From the NCBI GenBank assembly GCA_040757795.1, contig JBFLWG010000039.1, positions 1-9,030 on the forward strand: 9,030 nucleotides of DNA, in the 5' to 3' direction. Positions within the stretch are counted from its first letter, which is position 1. Each line of letters opens with the position of its first letter. The position numbers were made by a program, and so were the translations under genes. Positions 1 to 6,200 of this stretch are shown piece after piece. Under the pieces are notes generated by a model that did no database searches, had not been told where the DNA came from, and was given only the letters and a program-made list of their open reading frames with translations. Source of the stretch: DYTO01 sp040757795. GTDB taxonomy: Archaea; Hadarchaeota; Hadarchaeia; Hadarchaeales; Hadarchaeaceae.

Positions 1-19
1 ACCCTACATACCGCTTCAT
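1..19 (-). CDS. 5' end of a truncated minus-strand gene, product unknown
   Basis: Only six codons are inside the window, reading MKRYVG from an ATG at 19-17. The case for a real start is the sequence before it: on the minus strand GGAGGTGG (positions 33-26) lies six bases upstream of the ATG, a near-ideal Shine-Dalgarno. The gene is divergent from the methyltransferase at 130. The palindromic TATA-like box at 91-98 could serve it too, giving a leader of roughly 50 bases. Nothing can be said about function from six residues. Confidence 0.5.
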
Positions 20-29
20 GATTTACCAC

Positions 30-51
30 CTCCACATCTGTATTTGTGGAG
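30..51 (-). promoter_or_regulatory. Hairpin overlapping the Shine-Dalgarno of the gene at 19
   Basis: A perfect 7-bp inverted repeat, CTCCACA (30-36) and TGTGGAG (45-51), encloses an 8-base loop. On the minus strand its 3' arm contains the first four bases of the GGAGGTGG ribosome-binding site at 33-26, so the folded leader would hide the site. This may be a translational switch. It could also be a terminator for something on the plus strand, but no T-run follows. Confidence 0.4.
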
Positions 52-90
52 CAGAGCCTAATTTGGTGCCGAAAACTCAACATTTACTTC

Positions 91-125
91 TTTAAATACA
101 ACCCCCACCCAAAGGTTCGGCGGGA
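91..125 (+). promoter_or_regulatory. Promoter of the methyltransferase, special class, copy 1
   Basis: TATA-like TTTAAATA at 91-98 is followed by exactly 7 bases and then by a 20-base block at 106-125 that matches CACCCAAAGCTTCGACGGGA at 18 of 20 positions. The same arrangement occurs at 5337, 6144 and 8713. Archaeal spacing puts the transcript start near 121, at the GGGA end of the block, so the GTG start codon at 130 would have almost no leader. The box TTTAAATA also reads well on the minus strand and might be bidirectional. Confidence 0.7.
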
Positions 126-129
126 TTAA

Positions 130-1038
130 GTGGAAGAAGAACTCATGCAGAAAAAATTGGATGAATTCTCGGACAAATTTGATACATTACTTTCGATGAC
201 CTCTCCCCAAAAAGCAAATAATACCGATGGATATGTAATTATTAGCGACGAAAATGGAGAATGTACAAAAGGTGTAGATATGAAAACTGAGCATAGGCTC
301 ATACAAGGGGACTGCTTAGAAGTCTTGAAGAAGATCCCCCCCAATTCAATAGATTTGATATTTGCAGACCCACCATATGGCCTGGCAAAAAAGAAGGGGC
401 TTGGCTGGAAATATAGCAAGCACATAACTTTAGAAGAAAAATGGGACTTGTTCACTAAAGACGAATTTTTTAGGTTCAACAATCGGTGGATTGAGGAATG
501 TCTGAAGGTTTTGAAACATGGGGGCAGTTTTTGGATTTGCGGTTCGTTTCACAACATATATCAGCTTGGCTTTATTTTGCAAAATAAGGATGTCAAGATC
601 AATAACAGTATTGTGTGGTTCAAACCCAACGCACAACCAAACATAACTTGTAGAATGTTTACAGAAAGTTGTGAACATTTGATTTGGGGCGTGAAAAACC
701 ATGCTAAAGCAAAATGGACTTTCAACTACGACGACACTAAAAACCTGATTGAAGACCCTTTGAATCCGAGAGGAAAGCAAACTAGAAATGTTTGGAGTAT
801 TCCTTTGACATCGAAAAAAGAAAAGTGGGCTGGGGAACATCCCACACAAAAGCCGATTGAACTACTGCGGAGAATCATTCTTGCTTGCTCGAAACCAGGC
901 GAAACAGTTTTGGATCCTTTTGTCGGCTCAGGCACTACCAGTGTAGTTGCTAAAATGCTAAAAAGAAATTCAATAGGTATAGAAAAAGATGTGGGATATA
1001 TTAACATAGCCAAAAAAAGACTCGCCGCCGCGTCTTAA
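130..1038 (+). CDS. DNA methyltransferase, beta class (probably N6-adenine)
   Basis: The 302-aa protein transfers a methyl group from S-adenosylmethionine to an amino group in DNA. The catalytic motif DPPYG is at residues 80-84. The AdoMet-binding motif DPFVGSGTT is near the C-terminus at 262-270, preceded by HPTQKP at 237-242. Catalytic motif first and cofactor motif last is the beta-class order, with the target-recognition region between them (about 100-235). DPPY suggests N6-adenine, although N4-cytosine cannot be fully excluded. The start is taken as GTG 130, five bases after the promoter block; ATG 145 is the alternative. The gene is much more AT-rich than the hydroxylase genes downstream and converges with the gene at 1035-1601, with overlapping stop codons, as expected for an acquired restriction-modification pair. 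The recognition sequence cannot be read from the protein. Confidence 0.92.
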   Translation: MEEELMQKKLDEFSDKFDTLLSMTSPQKANNTDGYVIISDENGECTKGVDMKTEHRLIQGDCLEVLKKIPPNSIDLIFADPPYGLAKKKGLGWKYSKHITLEEKWDLFTKDEFFRFNNRWIEECLKVLKHGGSFWICGSFHNIYQLGFILQNKDVKINNSIVWFKPNAQPNITCRMFTESCEHLIWGVKNHAKAKWTFNYDDTKNLIEDPLNPRGKQTRNVWSIPLTSKKEKWAGEHPTQKPIELLRRIILACSKPGETVLDPFVGSGTTSVVAKMLKRNSIGIEKDVGYINIAKKRLAAAS

Positions 1039-1601
1039 TGTGTACCTTCTCTAAATTTTTTTCTTGGCGGGTGCCTAGTAGAACTCCACAAAAGTTTATC
1101 TATTTCCTCGACACCCAACCTAATCATACGAATGTAACCCATAAGATATGCTCTTGGCGGTTGTACTTTACCAAAACCATAATTTATGTCCTGTTCCAAC
1201 ATAAACAGTTGAGCCAAACACAAATCAGTGAATGAGTTTTCTATCTCCCTGTTAAATTTAAGTTTATACAAATTTGCCTTGTATTTAGTAGTATCTGCAC
1301 CGTTGTAAATATTTTCTATAGCATCAAACAAAATTTCTGCTTTTTTTGGGTTGTCTTCTTTTTTTAATTGCAGGTCAATCAGAATTCTCAAATGATTTGG
1401 TAAAAACTCTTTTTTGCCTGATTTTTTTAACCCAATTTGAAAATTATTTTTTGGATCGTATCTTTGGCTTTGTTTCAATTTGGCTGGCACTTTTAGCGGT
1501 TTGTTTACAAATATCTCTGTGTTTTCATCAATTTTGTAAATGGTTTTTCTCTCACCAAGTTTGACTTTCACAACCTGCTTTTTTAGTGATTCAAAATTCA
1601 T
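1035..1601 (-). CDS. Unrecognised 188-aa protein, candidate restriction endonuclease
   Basis: I do not recognise this family. The protein is highly charged and lysine-rich, has no signal peptide or membrane segment, and ends in a basic tail (RHPPRKKFREGTH). I found no clear PD-(D/E)xK, HNH or GIY-YIG signature. The suggestion that it is the nuclease partner rests on context. It is convergent with the DNA methyltransferase, the two stop codons overlap (1035-1038), and both genes share a low GC content against a GC-rich surround. Its ATG at 1601 lies only 17 bases after the stop of the hydroxylase small subunit on the same strand, so it may be read through from that operon. A weak GGTG at 1611-1608 could act as its ribosome-binding site. 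It could instead be an unrelated passenger or a specificity or control protein. Confidence 0.75.
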   Translation of the reverse strand: MNFESLKKQVVKVKLGERKTIYKIDENTEIFVNKPLKVPAKLKQSQRYDPKNNFQIGLKKSGKKEFLPNHLRILIDLQLKKEDNPKKAEILFDAIENIYNGADTTKYKANLYKLKFNREIENSFTDLCLAQLFMLEQDINYGFGKVQPPRAYLMGYIRMIRLGVEEIDKLLWSSTRHPPRKKFREGTH

Positions 1602-1618
1602 GGTTTACACCATAAAAA

Positions 1619-2086
1619 TCATTTCCGCTTCGCCGCGTCCAGCACCGCGTCGATGATCTGCCTGTACCCCGTGCACCTGCAGAGCAGCCCGCCGAGCGCC
1701 TCCTTCACCTCTTCCTCGGTCGGGTCGGGGTTCCTCCTCAGCAGCGCCTCCGTCGTCAGTATGAAAGCCGCCGTGCAGAACCCGCACTGGACCGCGCCGT
1801 GGTCAATGAACGCCTGCTGGATTCTGGAAAGCCTCCCGTCCTTCGCCAGCCCCTCGATGGTGGTCACCTCCCTCCCGTCGACCTCGGCCGCCAGCATAAG
1901 GCATGACTTCGTCGGCACCCCGTCCACCAGCACCGTGCACAGCCCGCAGTCCCCGCGCTCGCAAGCCGTCTTCGTCCCCGTCATGCCAAGGTCCTCCCGG
2001 ATGAACTGGAGAAGCGTCCGCCTCGCCTCCACCTCCCGCTCGTAGACCTCGCCGTTGATTCTGACAGAAATCCTGTGCCTGCTCAT
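1619..2086 (-). CDS. Molybdenum hydroxylase small subunit, two [2Fe-2S] clusters
   Basis: This 155-aa iron-sulfur subunit of a xanthine dehydrogenase-family enzyme passes electrons from the molybdopterin subunit to the FAD subunit. The N-terminal plant-type ferredoxin domain binds one cluster through C42, C47, C50 and C62 (in CERGDCGLC and SC). The C-terminal helical domain binds the second through C101, C104, C136 and C138 (CGFC and CRCTGYRQI). All eight cysteines are present and the length is normal for the family. The start is the ATG at 2086, which overlaps the medium-subunit stop as ATGA, implying translational coupling. The frame is open further upstream, but that extension lacks family similarity and lies over the medium-subunit gene. 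It is the last hydroxylase gene of the operon, and GC content drops sharply just after its stop. Confidence 0.95.
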   Translation of the reverse strand: MSRHRISVRINGEVYEREVEARRTLLQFIREDLGMTGTKTACERGDCGLCTVLVDGVPTKSCLMLAAEVDGREVTTIEGLAKDGRLSRIQQAFIDHGAVQCGFCTAAFILTTEALLRRNPDPTEEEVKEALGGLLCRCTGYRQIIDAVLDAAKRK

Positions 2087-2940
2087 GTGCCGACCCCCAT
2101 CAGCTTTCTCAGCACCCTCTTCGTCAGCACGGTGGCGATGTGCGTCCGGTACTCGGCGGCGCACCTGACGTCGTTTATCGGGCAAATCCCGCCAGGAACA
2201 TTCTTGGACGCCTTCTCTATCTTCTCCTCCAGCGGCCCGACTCCATCGAAAACGTCCCGGAGCTCCAGCAGGATCGGCGTCGGCCCGGCCGAGGAATAAG
2301 CAAGGCGAACGACCCCTGAGTCGCCCACGAGCGCGGCCACCCCCACCAGCGCCAGGTCCTCCCCCCACGTCCTCTTCCACTTCATGTATGCGCTCCTCGC
2401 GGTCCCCGGGTTCGCAATGTTGATGCACTTCACGAACTCGCCGGGGGCCAGAGCCGTCTTCTTCACCCCCTTGAAGAACTCCTCGATTGGGATGATCCTC
2501 GACCCCCTCGCGCTCATCACGACCACGTCAGCGCCGTGAACCAGCAGCGCGGGGGCTGAGTCTGCTGCCGGGGAGGCGTTGCAGATGTTCCCCGCGAGGG
2601 TGGCGCGGTTCCTGAGCGTCGGGTCGGCCAGCTCGCTCGCCGCGTCCCACAGAGCCCTGTACTTCTCCCTGATTATCTCGGAGGCAAGAAGCTCGTTGAC
2701 GGTCACGGCGGCGCCTATCGTGATGCCGCTCCTCTCGTCCCATGAAAGCTCGTGCAGCTCCTCGATTTTCTTGACGTCCACGACCAGCCCGGGCCTGATT
2801 ATCCTGTCCCTCATCAGCACGAGTAGGTCAGTTCCGCCCGCCATCAGCTTCGCGTCGCCGTGCTTGCTCAGGATTGACATGAGGTCGCCGATAGACCTCG
2901 GCTGCATGTAGTCAAACTCAGGCAAAGGCACTCTTCTCAC
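2083..2940 (-). CDS. Molybdenum hydroxylase medium subunit, FAD-binding
   Basis: The 285-aa flavoprotein subunit takes electrons from the iron-sulfur subunit and hands them to the final acceptor. FAD-binding signatures of the family are visible: MAGGTDL at residues 33-39 and TLAGNICNASPAADS at 114-128. The latter is the usual TLGGNI-type loop with Ala for the first Gly. I see no cysteine-rich insertion of the kind that carries a [4Fe-4S] cluster in 4-hydroxybenzoyl-CoA reductases. The start is GTG 2940, with AGGA about nine bases upstream; it overlaps the large-subunit gene by 23 bases. The gene ends in an ATGA overlap with the small-subunit gene. The family resembles XdhB, CoxM and CutB, and a precise symbol is not justified. 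Confidence 0.94.
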   Translation of the reverse strand: MRRVPLPEFDYMQPRSIGDLMSILSKHGDAKLMAGGTDLLVLMRDRIIRPGLVVDVKKIEELHELSWDERSGITIGAAVTVNELLASEIIREKYRALWDAASELADPTLRNRATLAGNICNASPAADSAPALLVHGADVVVMSARGSRIIPIEEFFKGVKKTALAPGEFVKCINIANPGTARSAYMKWKRTWGEDLALVGVAALVGDSGVVRLAYSSAGPTPILLELRDVFDGVGPLEEKIEKASKNVPGGICPINDVRCAAEYRTHIATVLTKRVLRKLMGVGT

Positions 2941-5263
2941 CTTTTTTCCTGAGGGCCCGCCAGACCCTCTCCCTGTTCATTGGTATCTCAAAAAGGTCGA
3001 CCCCGACGGCGTCATAGATTGCGCCCGCTATCGCCGGCTCGATGGAGATGCGCGGGTGCTCCCCTATCCCCCTGGCCCCGTGCGGCGCGTTCCTCTGCGG
3101 GTTCTCGATGGGTATGAAAATCATCTCGTCAGGGATGTCCTTCGTCCGGCATATCTTGTAATCAGTGAGGTTCTTGTTCAGGAGCGTCCCCTTCTCGTCG
3201 TAGATGAACTCCTCCATCAGGGCGCTGCCGACTCCCTGGACTATCCCGCCGTATGCCTGGCCGAGCACTATCTTCGGGTTGATGGATTTCCCGAGGTCGA
3301 ACGCCGAGGCTATCTTCAAGACCCTGACGTCGCCAGTCTCAGGGTCCACCTCCACCTCCACCCCGTGCGCCCCGAAAGTCCACTTCAGTGCCGGCCGCCC
3401 GCGCCCCGTCTCCGGGTCGAGGTTCGTAAGTGTGTTCGCAGTGTAGTAGCCGTAACCGAGTATCGGGCCGCTCACCCCTCGCCCGTCTGGAAGGATGCCC
3501 GCGGTGGAAATCTTCGCCAGAGGGATGCTCTTGGCAGGCTTGCCCTTCACGAAGACCTTCTCGCCCGCGACCTCCAGCCTGCCCTTCGGGACCTTGAGAA
3601 GTATCGAAGCTGTTTCCTTCGCCCGCTCCTTCAGGTCCTTTGCCGCAGCAATTGTCGCGTTGCCCTCCATGAAGAGGCCGCGGCTCGCCACCGTCTGCCA
3701 TGTGTACGGGCCGAAGTCAGTCTCCCTCTTCGTGACCACCTTCACCTTCTCTATCGGCATCTGGAGCTCGTCGGCCACCATCTGCGCCAGCGCGGTAGGC
3801 GTCCCCTGCCCCATCTCGGTGGAGCTGATTGACAAAGTGACGCTGCCGTCCTCGTTCAGCTTCAAAATGGCGGATGAAGAAGTGTATGACGGCATGGCGG
3901 GTGCCTTCCAGAGCGCCGCTATCCCCTTCCCGCGCAGCTTCCCACCGGGGCCCGCCTGTGGTTTTTCTCCCCATTTGATGGCCTTCGCGACCGCCTTGAT
4001 GCACTGGTCCACCCGGCCTGCATCCTTTCGGAGCTTCTCGCCCGTGGCGGTGATCTTCCCCGGCACCGCCGCGTTCTTCAGGCGGAACTCCACGGGGTCC
4101 ATCCCGATCCTCCTCGCCACCAGGTCCATCTGGCGCTCGATTGCGAACATGAACTCTGGGTGGCCGAAGCCGCGGTATGCCGTGCCGTAGGGGTGGTTTG
4201 TGTAGATCGTGATGCTGTCGCACTTGACGTTCGGGACTTCATAAGGCCCCGTGCAGGCGTAGCCGGCCGCCCTGGTGATGTTCACCCCGTAGTCGGCGTA
4301 TGCCCCGGAGTCCCAGAGGTAGAGGAGCTCCTGCGCCGTTATCTTCCCGCTCTTCTTGACGCCCGTCCTCACCTTCGCGTAGAACCCCTGCCTCACGGCC
4401 GTGGTGAAGAACTGCTCCTCGCGCGTCATCACCAGCCTGACCGCCTTGCCGCCCGCCTTCTTTGAAAGCAAAAGCACGAGCGGCTCCCAGTGCAGCCCCG
4501 CCTTCCCGCCGAACCCGCCGCCGAGGTAAGGCACGACGACGTTTACCATGTGCATCGGGACCTCCAGCCCCACGCTGAGCAGGTGCCTGACCGCGAAGGG
4601 CGACTGGGCGCTCGTCCAGACGTTTATCTGCCCGTTGGGGAGCCACTGCCCTATGCAAGTGTGAGTCTCCATCTGGACGTTCTGGACCTGCGGCTGCCGG
4701 TACTCGTTCTCCACGACAAAGTCCGCCTCCTTGAAGCCGCGCTCGATGTCGCCCTTCCTGAGCTTGAAGTGGTTTGCCATGTTGGTGCCGGGCTTGGGGT
4801 AGATGAACGGGGCGTGCCTGTAGTTGCCGAGATTTTCATGAACGAGAATAGACGTGTCCTCCCTCGCCTTGTTGATGTCGAAGACTCCCGGAAGCGGTTC
4901 GTAGTCAACCTTTATCAACTCGACCGCCTTCTCGGCTATCTCCTCGGTGTCGGCCGCAACCGCAGCCACTGGCTCCCCGACATGCCGGACCTTGTCCACG
5001 GCCAGCACCGTCTTGTCGCTCATGTAGATGCCGAACCTCTGCTGCGCCTCCCCGCCGGTCAGGACGGCACGGACGCCTGAAAGCCTCTCGGCCTCGCTCG
5101 TGTCGATTTTCAGGATTTTCGCGTGGGCGTGCGGGCTCTTCAGCAGCCTTGTGTACAACATCCCGGGGAACCTGAGGTCACCCGTGTAGACAGCGGCGCC
5201 GGTGACCTTTTCAACCGCGTCGAGGCGGGGGACGTCCTTCCCGACGTAAGAATACTTCACCAT
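2918..5263 (-). CDS. Molybdenum hydroxylase large subunit, molybdopterin-binding
   Basis: This 781-aa catalytic subunit belongs to the xanthine dehydrogenase/aldehyde oxidase/CO dehydrogenase family. It hydroxylates a substrate at a molybdopterin-cytosine-dinucleotide-type centre, with water as oxygen source. Motifs in order: METHTCIG (198-205), the cofactor loop GGGFGGKAG (248-256), AYRGFGHPE (362-370), MGQGTPT (484-490), GQAYGGIVQGVGSAL (668-682) and GIGE (732-735), whose Glu735 matches the catalytic base. The active-site loop AYRGFG is of the xanthine dehydrogenase/aldehyde oxidoreductase kind. It lacks the AYxCSFR signature of form I CO dehydrogenase, so CO is unlikely. Bovine xanthine dehydrogenase has a purine-binding Glu just after GGGFGGK; here that residue is Ala, so xanthine is doubtful too. 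An aldehyde or aromatic substrate is possible. It is the first gene of the L-M-S operon, its length is normal, and it has no signal peptide, so it is probably cytoplasmic. Confidence 0.95.
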   Translation of the reverse strand: MVKYSYVGKDVPRLDAVEKVTGAAVYTGDLRFPGMLYTRLLKSPHAHAKILKIDTSEAERLSGVRAVLTGGEAQQRFGIYMSDKTVLAVDKVRHVGEPVAAVAADTEEIAEKAVELIKVDYEPLPGVFDINKAREDTSILVHENLGNYRHAPFIYPKPGTNMANHFKLRKGDIERGFKEADFVVENEYRQPQVQNVQMETHTCIGQWLPNGQINVWTSAQSPFAVRHLLSVGLEVPMHMVNVVVPYLGGGFGGKAGLHWEPLVLLLSKKAGGKAVRLVMTREEQFFTTAVRQGFYAKVRTGVKKSGKITAQELLYLWDSGAYADYGVNITRAAGYACTGPYEVPNVKCDSITIYTNHPYGTAYRGFGHPEFMFAIERQMDLVARRIGMDPVEFRLKNAAVPGKITATGEKLRKDAGRVDQCIKAVAKAIKWGEKPQAGPGGKLRGKGIAALWKAPAMPSYTSSSAILKLNEDGSVTLSISSTEMGQGTPTALAQMVADELQMPIEKVKVVTKRETDFGPYTWQTVASRGLFMEGNATIAAAKDLKERAKETASILLKVPKGRLEVAGEKVFVKGKPAKSIPLAKISTAGILPDGRGVSGPILGYGYYTANTLTNLDPETGRGRPALKWTFGAHGVEVEVDPETGDVRVLKIASAFDLGKSINPKIVLGQAYGGIVQGVGSALMEEFIYDEKGTLLNKNLTDYKICRTKDIPDEMIFIPIENPQRNAPHGARGIGEHPRISIEPAIAGAIYDAVGVDLFEIPMNRERVWRALRKKGEKSAFA

Positions 5264-5291
5264 TCGACCGGATTTTCGTCTGAGCGGGCTG

Positions 5292-5299
5292 TTAAAAAA
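5292..5299 (-). promoter_or_regulatory. Likely TATA box of the hydroxylase operon
   Basis: On the minus strand an AT-only run (ATTTTTTAA) precedes the large-subunit ATG at 5263 by about 28 bases, which would make the mRNA leaderless or nearly so. The 20-base block found after four other TATA boxes in this window is not present here. Confidence 0.4.
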
Positions 5300-5336
5300 T
5301 TATCGCTGGAGTGTGCACTTTGCCGCATTTTTTTCC

Positions 5337-5371
5337 TTTATAAAGCCGGTTCACCCAAAGCTTCGAGGGCA
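5337..5371 (+). promoter_or_regulatory. Promoter of the first tRNA, special class, copy 2
   Basis: A T-run and CC (5328-5336) precede TATA-like TTTATAAA at 5337-5344. Exactly 7 bases later comes the block at 5352-5371, matching CACCCAAAGCTTCGACGGGA at 18 of 20 positions. The predicted transcript start, near 5367, leaves about a dozen bases before the tRNA. Confidence 0.75.
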
Positions 5372-5378
5372 GTAGGTC

Positions 5379-5453
5379 GGCCCCGTGGGGAAGCCTGGAC
5401 ATCCCGCGCTCCTGACGGAGGGCGAGTCCCGGGTTCAAATCCCGGCGGGGCCA
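5379..5453 (+). tRNA. tRNA, probably Val (GAC), with an 8-base anticodon loop
   Basis: The 75-base gene folds as a tRNA. The acceptor stem is GGCCCCG with CGGGGCC, followed by discriminator A5453. U8 and G9 are present. The D stem GGGA/TCCC has a loop carrying AG and GG, and the T arm is CCGGG-TTCAAAT-CCCGG. The anticodon stem CGCTC/GGGCG pairs fully with one G-U, but its loop CTGACGGA has eight bases instead of seven. With C32 and T33 the anticodon reads GAC (valine), and A35, C36 and A73 fit valine identity. CTCC and GGAG within the arm could form a competing hairpin. The variable loop has four bases, and CCA is not encoded. The identity is less certain than the tRNA fold. Confidence 0.8.
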
Positions 5454-5473
5454 CGAGCAAGTCGAACGCGAAA

Positions 5474-5491
5474 GAACTTGGGCGCAAGTTC
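5474..5491 (+). other. Perfect 7-bp hairpin downstream of the first tRNA
   Basis: GAACTTG, loop GGCG, CAAGTTC lies 20 bases after the tRNA 3' end. It may protect the precursor or help 3' processing or termination, although no T-run follows on the plus strand. Confidence 0.4.
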
Positions 5492-5540
5492 CGGGCTGTT
5501 GCGCGCTTGAGCCTATTGCTCTTGGCTAAAAAATAAAAAA

Positions 5541-5570
5541 TGGGGAAGTCGAGTTCCCCGCGCTCCTGAC
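5541..5570 (+). repeat. Partial copy of the first tRNA: D arm to anticodon
   Basis: TGGGGAAG followed seven bases later by CCCCGCGCTCCTGAC reproduces tRNA positions 5386-5416 (TGGGGAAG, nine bases, CCCGCGCTCCTGAC). Only the D loop differs. The copy stops exactly at the last anticodon base. It lacks the acceptor stem, the T arm and the 3' half of the anticodon arm. Its GGGGAA/TTCCCC makes a 6-bp hairpin. It lies 155 bases downstream on the same strand. Confidence 0.7.
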
Positions 5571-5838
5571 ATTACAAACTTTTAATTAGTTATTAATTAG
5601 CTTATCGGTTTGATTCCAGATTAACTGCCCAGCTGTCGCCAATTTTGTTTGAACTTGCAAACGTGAATAAGTTTCGGAAAGCAATTCCATAGTCTGTAAA
5701 TATCCGGCCGAGGAACTTGCGTGTAGCGTCACCACTACAAAATTTCGATGAAAACAGGATTGTCACTTAGTTGCCGCACACGCCACTATCGCAAATGCTT
5801 TACTTTTCATCACCTGCACGATGTTTCAGTTCCAATTG
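5571..5838. other. AT-rich intergenic stretch without a recognisable gene
   Basis: About 270 bases lie between the partial tRNA copy and the MoaD/ThiS-like gene. I find no convincing ORF, tRNA or promoter. TTAATTAG is directly repeated at 5582-5589 and 5593-5600, and GAACTTGC occurs twice (near 5650 and 5714). The base composition differs from the GC-rich genes on both sides and may mark decayed or inserted DNA. Confidence 0.5.
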
Positions 5839-5841
5839 ACT

Positions 5842-6051
5842 TTAAGATCCACCGCCGACCGTCGGGACGATTATGAGCTCGTCGCCGTCCTCCAGCTTGG
5901 CGTCCTCCTTCACGGGGAGGCCGTTCAGGTTTATCACGGCCACTGAAGCCGGGTGGTACTTCAGCATCTCCAGAACATCGGCCACCCTCATCCCACTTTT
6001 GTACTCGATTTCCTGCCACTTCCTGGCCGCGGCGACTTTGACCCTGATCAT
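5842..6051 (-). CDS. MoaD/ThiS-family ubiquitin-fold sulfur carrier
   Basis: This 69-aa beta-grasp protein resembles MoaD (molybdopterin synthase small subunit), ThiS (thiamine sulfur carrier) and archaeal SAMP modifiers. Such proteins are adenylated by an E1-like enzyme at a C-terminal Gly-Gly and carry thiocarboxylate sulfur or become attached to proteins. The family pattern is clear: MIRVKV at the start, KSGMRVADVLEML in the middle, VAVINLNGLPVKEDAKLEDGD, then ELIIVPTVGGG. It ends in GGGS, one serine beyond the expected glycines, so activation would need trimming or a variant chemistry. The neighbouring molybdenum hydroxylase suggests a molybdopterin role, but sequence alone does not separate MoaD from ThiS. 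The ATG at 6051 is the only in-frame start near the conserved N-terminus. AATAATTTTT near 6105-6096 on the minus strand may be its TATA region. Confidence 0.88.
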   Translation of the reverse strand: MIRVKVAAARKWQEIEYKSGMRVADVLEMLKYHPASVAVINLNGLPVKEDAKLEDGDELIIVPTVGGGS

Positions 6052-6143
6052 TGGTTTCCAGATGAACTATGCGGTCGGGCAAAAAAGCTGCTGGTGAAAA
6101 ATTATTGCCAACGGGTGTTGTGGAACATCACACTTTTTTCTCC

Positions 6144-6178
6144 CTTAAATACTCAGGTCACCCAAAGCTTCGACGGGA
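6144..6178 (+). promoter_or_regulatory. Promoter of the second tRNA, special class, copy 3
   Basis: The tract TTTTTTCTCC precedes TATA-like CTTAAATA at 6144-6151, followed by exactly 7 bases and the block CACCCAAAGCTTCGACGGGA at 6159-6178, taken as the reference copy. The predicted start is near 6174, about 95 bases upstream of the tRNA, so the primary transcript would include the A-rich stretch and the partial tRNA copy at 6210. Confidence 0.75.
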
Positions 6179-6200
6179 AACAAAAGAAAAAGAAAAAGCG

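Noticed and set aside
106..125. Resemblance of the promoter block to the eukaryotic pol III B box (GGTTCGA)
   Set aside because: Archaea do not use internal B boxes, and the block lies upstream of genes at a fixed distance from a TATA box; the similarity is probably chance.
2087..2428. Open frame extending the small iron-sulfur subunit upstream by over 110 codons
   Set aside because: The extension is Arg/Gly-rich without family similarity, lies entirely over the medium-subunit gene, and the ATG at 2086 in the ATGA overlap gives the normal 155-aa length.
3056..5080. Long plus-strand frames opposite the hydroxylase large subunit
   Set aside because: They are shadows of a GC-rich coding strand. 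Their translations are Arg/Leu/Pro-rich and have no motifs, while the minus-strand frame has a full set of family signatures.
2918..5263. Annotation as aerobic CO dehydrogenase large subunit
   Set aside because: The AYxCSFR active-site loop is absent; AYRGFG at 362-367 is found instead.
5808..5814. GTGATGA on the minus strand as a C box of a C/D guide RNA
   Set aside because: No CTGA D box follows within a plausible distance. The TTGATGA on the minus strand in the tRNA repeats fails for the same reason.
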